From Welwitschia mirabilis (lineage: Eukaryota; Gnetophyta; Gnetopsida; Welwitschiales): 21,460 nt of DNA. Both the position numbers and the translations under genes were made by a program. Numbering within the stretch: position 1 is the stretch's first letter; each line of letters starts with the position of its first letter. The notes beneath the pieces are model-generated. The model saw only the letters and a program-made list of their open reading frames with translations. It was not told the DNA's origin and did no database searches. The DNA lies in contig JBOZIK010000001.1 of assembly GCA_051453625.1 (NCBI GenBank), positions 93,583,100-93,604,559 of the forward strand. Direction: 5' to 3'. Below, piece after piece: positions 18,775-21,460 of this stretch.

Positions 18775-20227
18775 TGAGGATTATTGAACTTAAAGGGAAG
18801 GGATGAATGATTTTTACCACATAAAATTTTAAATCAAATTACTAAATGGAAATGCATAATAAAAACACCTTACCAAATAATGTGGTTCCAACTTGAGTAT
18901 ATCCACATATATAGGATAGCTTCTACTCACATCTTTGGATATTCTTAACATGTAATAAAATAGTGGTTTATAGCATACCATCAACCTTACAACCAATGAG
19001 AGTCTCTTCATAAGGCATCACTTTCCTTCCCTCAAGGGAATAGTGATTTTTATAGGCACACAATAAACCTTTACAATAGCGAAAGCCTTCTTGCAAGGCA
19101 ACACTCTCTTCCTTGCAAGTGAATAATGGTTTTCTAGATTACTAGTAACCTCACATCAAATAGGTGTCTAAAAGTATAATCTCAAATGCACACACCTACA
19201 ATGGTTGCCTTATAAATTGTTTGATATTTAAGAATGAACTTACAATAATATTTAATAATAAGATAGTTCAAAATGTAAAAAAAAATAACAAAAATAACAA
19301 CAATCTTGAAGACATTTATTCGATGATGATTTAAGCTTCTTAATAATGTTGTTATCATCATGAATTAGAATGAAGATAATAGCAATGTCTATTCAAGATT
19401 AAAATATGAAATCAATGCAAGATTCTTGTTAATGATGCCTTAATTCTTCATAAAAAGTTCCTTTCACTAATGCATTCATTATTTTCAATCTGATCTATGT
19501 GTACCAAGATTTAAAGCTGAGTATTTGTTATCATTCCAAAAGTCCTCCTTTATTCATGACATTTGAGGCTTTATACAATCAAGCAATATCTAACTGTTTG
19601 AGCTTGACACTTTGTAACTACTATACAATAGATAAGAAATATCTAAGCCTTTGTAACTTCAATTTTGATCTGAGACATCTTCACTTTTGTATACATCTAC
19701 TAATAGTTTAATGTCTTTACCTTGTAGATGTCTTTAATTAACTTGCCTAGATTTTGATGGATTTTTGTTCTATAGTGTTCTTAGGCCTCTGTAATTATGA
19801 ATCTGTGATGTACAAGTTCATAGCATACCTAAAATCTAAAATATTAGTCAAAAAAATGACTCTATTACCTATTTTGGCTTAGTGTAGATGTCTTTAAATA
19901 TGTATACATCTTCATCTATGTCAAGTTCAACTTTTAGCTTAGTTATCTTGAGTATGTTAGTTTTATTTTAGCCTATGACTTGATTTTAGTACTTCCAAGA
20001 TATCTTCAACTTCTTAGAAATCTTCACTCAAGATGTCTTCAATCTTTTATATGTCTTGAAACAATTGATATTATAGTTTTAACATCTGATCCTTTTTGTG
20101 AGATGTTATCTCTAAAGATCCATTATAATATAGTATCTATCAAGGTATGATGTTCTTGCAATGACCTATCTACATAATGATACAAAATGTTTGACAAGTA
20201 GAATCATAAAAACTATATTTACCAACA
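18775..20227 (-). repeat. 3' LTR of element E (about 1453 bp)
   Basis: The minus-strand start is TGTTGGTAAATATAG at 20227 and the end is AATAATCCTCA at 18775, preceded by CATTCATCCCTTCCC, a C-rich tail like that in other Sirevirus LTRs. A block GTGGATATACTCAAG then GGAACCACATTA (about 18885-18908) recalls the GTGGATGTAGG...GAACCAC segment common near the end of such LTRs. A TATA box lies at 19045-19056. The region 19673-20060 holds about ten copies of an AGAYATCTTCA-like motif. Short ORFs at 18829-19011 and 19499-19711 lie inside and are accidental. Confidence 0.77.
19045..19056 (-). promoter_or_regulatory. TATA box in LTR of element E
   Basis: Minus-strand CCTATAAAAATC lies about 1175 bp into the LTR, upstream of the GTGGATATACT...GAACCAC block. 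Sequence and place are typical of a plant LTR promoter. No start site can be shown. Confidence 0.42.
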
Positions 20228-20230
20228 ATC

Positions 20231-20240
20231 TCTCCTTTTT
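20231..20240 (-). other. polypurine tract of element E next to LTR
   Basis: Minus-strand AAAAAGGAGA followed by GAT-like spacer and TGTTGG matches the standard Sirevirus layout, one base away from the usual unbroken G run. Confidence 0.75.
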
Positions 20241-21460
20241 GATGATGTCCAAGACTTGGAAAATTTTATTTGTGCAATCTCATATAATCAATTAAAATCA
20301 AACATTTATATTTTAAGAAAAATACACCTAATTACTAATTTTAGTAATCATAATATAAGCCACTCAAAATTAGATAAGACACATAGATATATACTGCTTG
20401 AAAAAGTAGAATAAGATACATTTAAGAATAATTTGAGTAATTACTTGAATACATAAAAATAGATGATAGATCATGGTAGTTGACATTTAAATATGCATTA
20501 CAAAGTTAAGCACATAAACATTTGGTAATCTCTCAATTGAAATATACTAATGATAATATACCATATATTAGAGCATGAAATTGAAATGTGTGCCAATACT
20601 ACTCCATAAAGAATATGCTCACTAAAATAATAATCAATAATCATTAGAGCAAGATTGTATTAAAAAGGTAAAAAAAGTATTTTAATTAATAAATAATCAA
20701 AGTATGCATATATAAAAGTGGGCCAACAAAAGCATAATATGAAGAAAAATAGTGTTCTAATCATAAAAACATGTGCTAACAATTAGTAATAATAGAAAAT
20801 GTTACACAACAAAAATGTGTGCCAAAATATCAAAGAGAAATAATTAATAATCATTGATGAAACTTGTGGATCCAATTCAAAATCTCATAATCAAGAACTC
20901 TAATTCCAATAGAGTGTTCTCAAACTAAAGTTGTAGTATCCAACTAAAAGTCACTAATCTACCAATGAGTTATCAATACTTCTTTCCCTTTTTGAACATC
21001 AGAAAAAGGCTTTAGTCACTAAGAGTTAAGTCATTCATGTACTACTCACCTTAGTCTTATTCATTATTATTGTTACTATCATGAATTGTAGAGGTTAGAT
21101 AGGTATATGATAATGAGGAAGTGAAAGGTGAGGCCTCTTCTGAGAAGGGTAATGAGATGTTTCACTAGGGCTTTTAAAGCCCTATGTTCTCATATGTTAT
21201 TATGTTTAAAAGGTGATATATGTCTCAAAGAAACTAGTGGTATGATCTCTATAAATATGGTGGTAATTTCATAAATTAAAATGGTTCTACTTGAAGAGGT
21301 TCTATATGAAAATGTAGTGGTGATGATAGACATATTGGAGGTGGAAAAGGTGCACATGATAGTGATTGTTAAATTGTGAAGAAAGGGGATGGTAACTATG
21401 TAGGATGATAGAATGGAATATTATGGAGAGGAAAATGAAAGATAAGAGATGGTGCATTTG
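20241..21460 (-). pseudogene. post-pol region of element E, possible extra-ORF remnant
   Basis: About 1.2 kb upstream of the E polypurine tract. From 21460 to about 21030 on the minus strand the translation is rich in Pro, Ser and His (for example PFPPPICLSSPLHFH) and ends with MNDLTLSD, a stop and LFLMFKKGKKY next to an inner polypurine tract. Proline/serine-rich tails are common in Sirevirus post-pol ORFs, but many stops and frame changes prevent a firm call. From 20980 down to 20245 I see no coding potential, only AT-rich DNA with repeated GGCACACATTT-like words (about 20590 and 20815). Confidence 0.35.
20981..20993 (-). other. inner polypurine tract of element E
   Basis: Minus-strand AAAAAGGGAAAGA, in the context TTCAAAAAGGGAAAGAAG, lies about 740 bp before the tract next to the LTR. 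It suggests the multi-PPT layout of Sireviruses in this second family too. Confidence 0.5.

Larger units (their letters stand above)
18775..21460 (-). mobile_element. second Sirevirus-type element E, 3' end
   Basis: On the minus strand a polypurine tract in the classical context CATCATCAAAAAGGAGAGAT is followed directly by TGTTGGT, the start of a 3' LTR that ends CA at 18775. This family differs from D and A/C: LTR sequence and motif array are unrelated. The internal part (20241-21460) runs off the right edge without a recognisable pol domain, so only the post-pol region is present here. The left flank of the LTR is tcctc (18770-18774). Confidence 0.78.

Noticed and set aside
18449-19011. Two 60-63 codon minus-strand ORFs as host genes
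   Set aside because: One lies in the LTR of element E, the other in AT-rich DNA with no motif or support.
19499-19711. 70-codon + strand ORF
   Set aside because: It runs antisense through the motif array of the E LTR; composition is explained by that repeat.

Overview
The window is repeat-rich, AT-rich nuclear DNA from a flowering plant. It holds no host gene, tRNA, rRNA or CRISPR that I can support. Nearly everything recognisable is decayed Ty1/copia LTR retrotransposon of the Sirevirus (SIRE/Maximus) type. The signs are LTRs over 1.2 kb, an initiator-Met-tRNA primer binding site, copia domain order (gag, protease, integrase, RT, RNase H), an extra ORF after pol, and several polypurine tracts before the 3' LTR. 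The species cannot be named from the sequence.

Layout. (1) 1-4215, + strand: the 3' part of element D (end of RT, RNase H, spacer, extra ORF, polypurine tracts, 3' LTR); it continues off the left edge. (2) 4216-6600: unassigned AT-rich DNA. (3) 6601-17606, - strand: one element of the same family as D, called A/C. Its 3' LTR is 6601-7891 and its 5' LTR is 16437-17606, and both outer edges carry the same 5-bp duplication AAAGG (6596-6600 and 17607-17611). From right to left it reads 5' LTR, PBS, gag, protease, integrase, RT, RNase H, a gap, an RT fragment (B), a gap, a second RT and RNase H, the extra ORF, polypurine tracts and 3' LTR. Taking out 9902-12000 leaves an ordinary Sirevirus of about 9.0 kb, so the extra RT block between the two 100-N gaps is either a real duplication or an assembly artefact. 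(4) 17612-18774: unassigned, probably once continuous with 4216-6600. (5) 18775-21460, - strand: the 3' end of a different Sirevirus family, element E (3' LTR 18775-20227 plus non-coding DNA with two polypurine tracts).

How the parts relate. D and A/C point at each other, 3' LTR to 3' LTR, forming an imperfect inverted repeat of about 4.2 kb per arm. All genes are dead. Decay is mainly by base substitution, largely transitions, with surprisingly few frameshifts, as expected of methylated, silenced repeats. The parts most worth a second look are the post-pol ORF preserved in frame in two copies, a degenerate GGGCGACC-type motif array in the LTRs whose variants look like CpG-deamination products, a different motif array in the E LTR, and the structure of the 11-kb element. 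I found no system outside retrotransposon biology.
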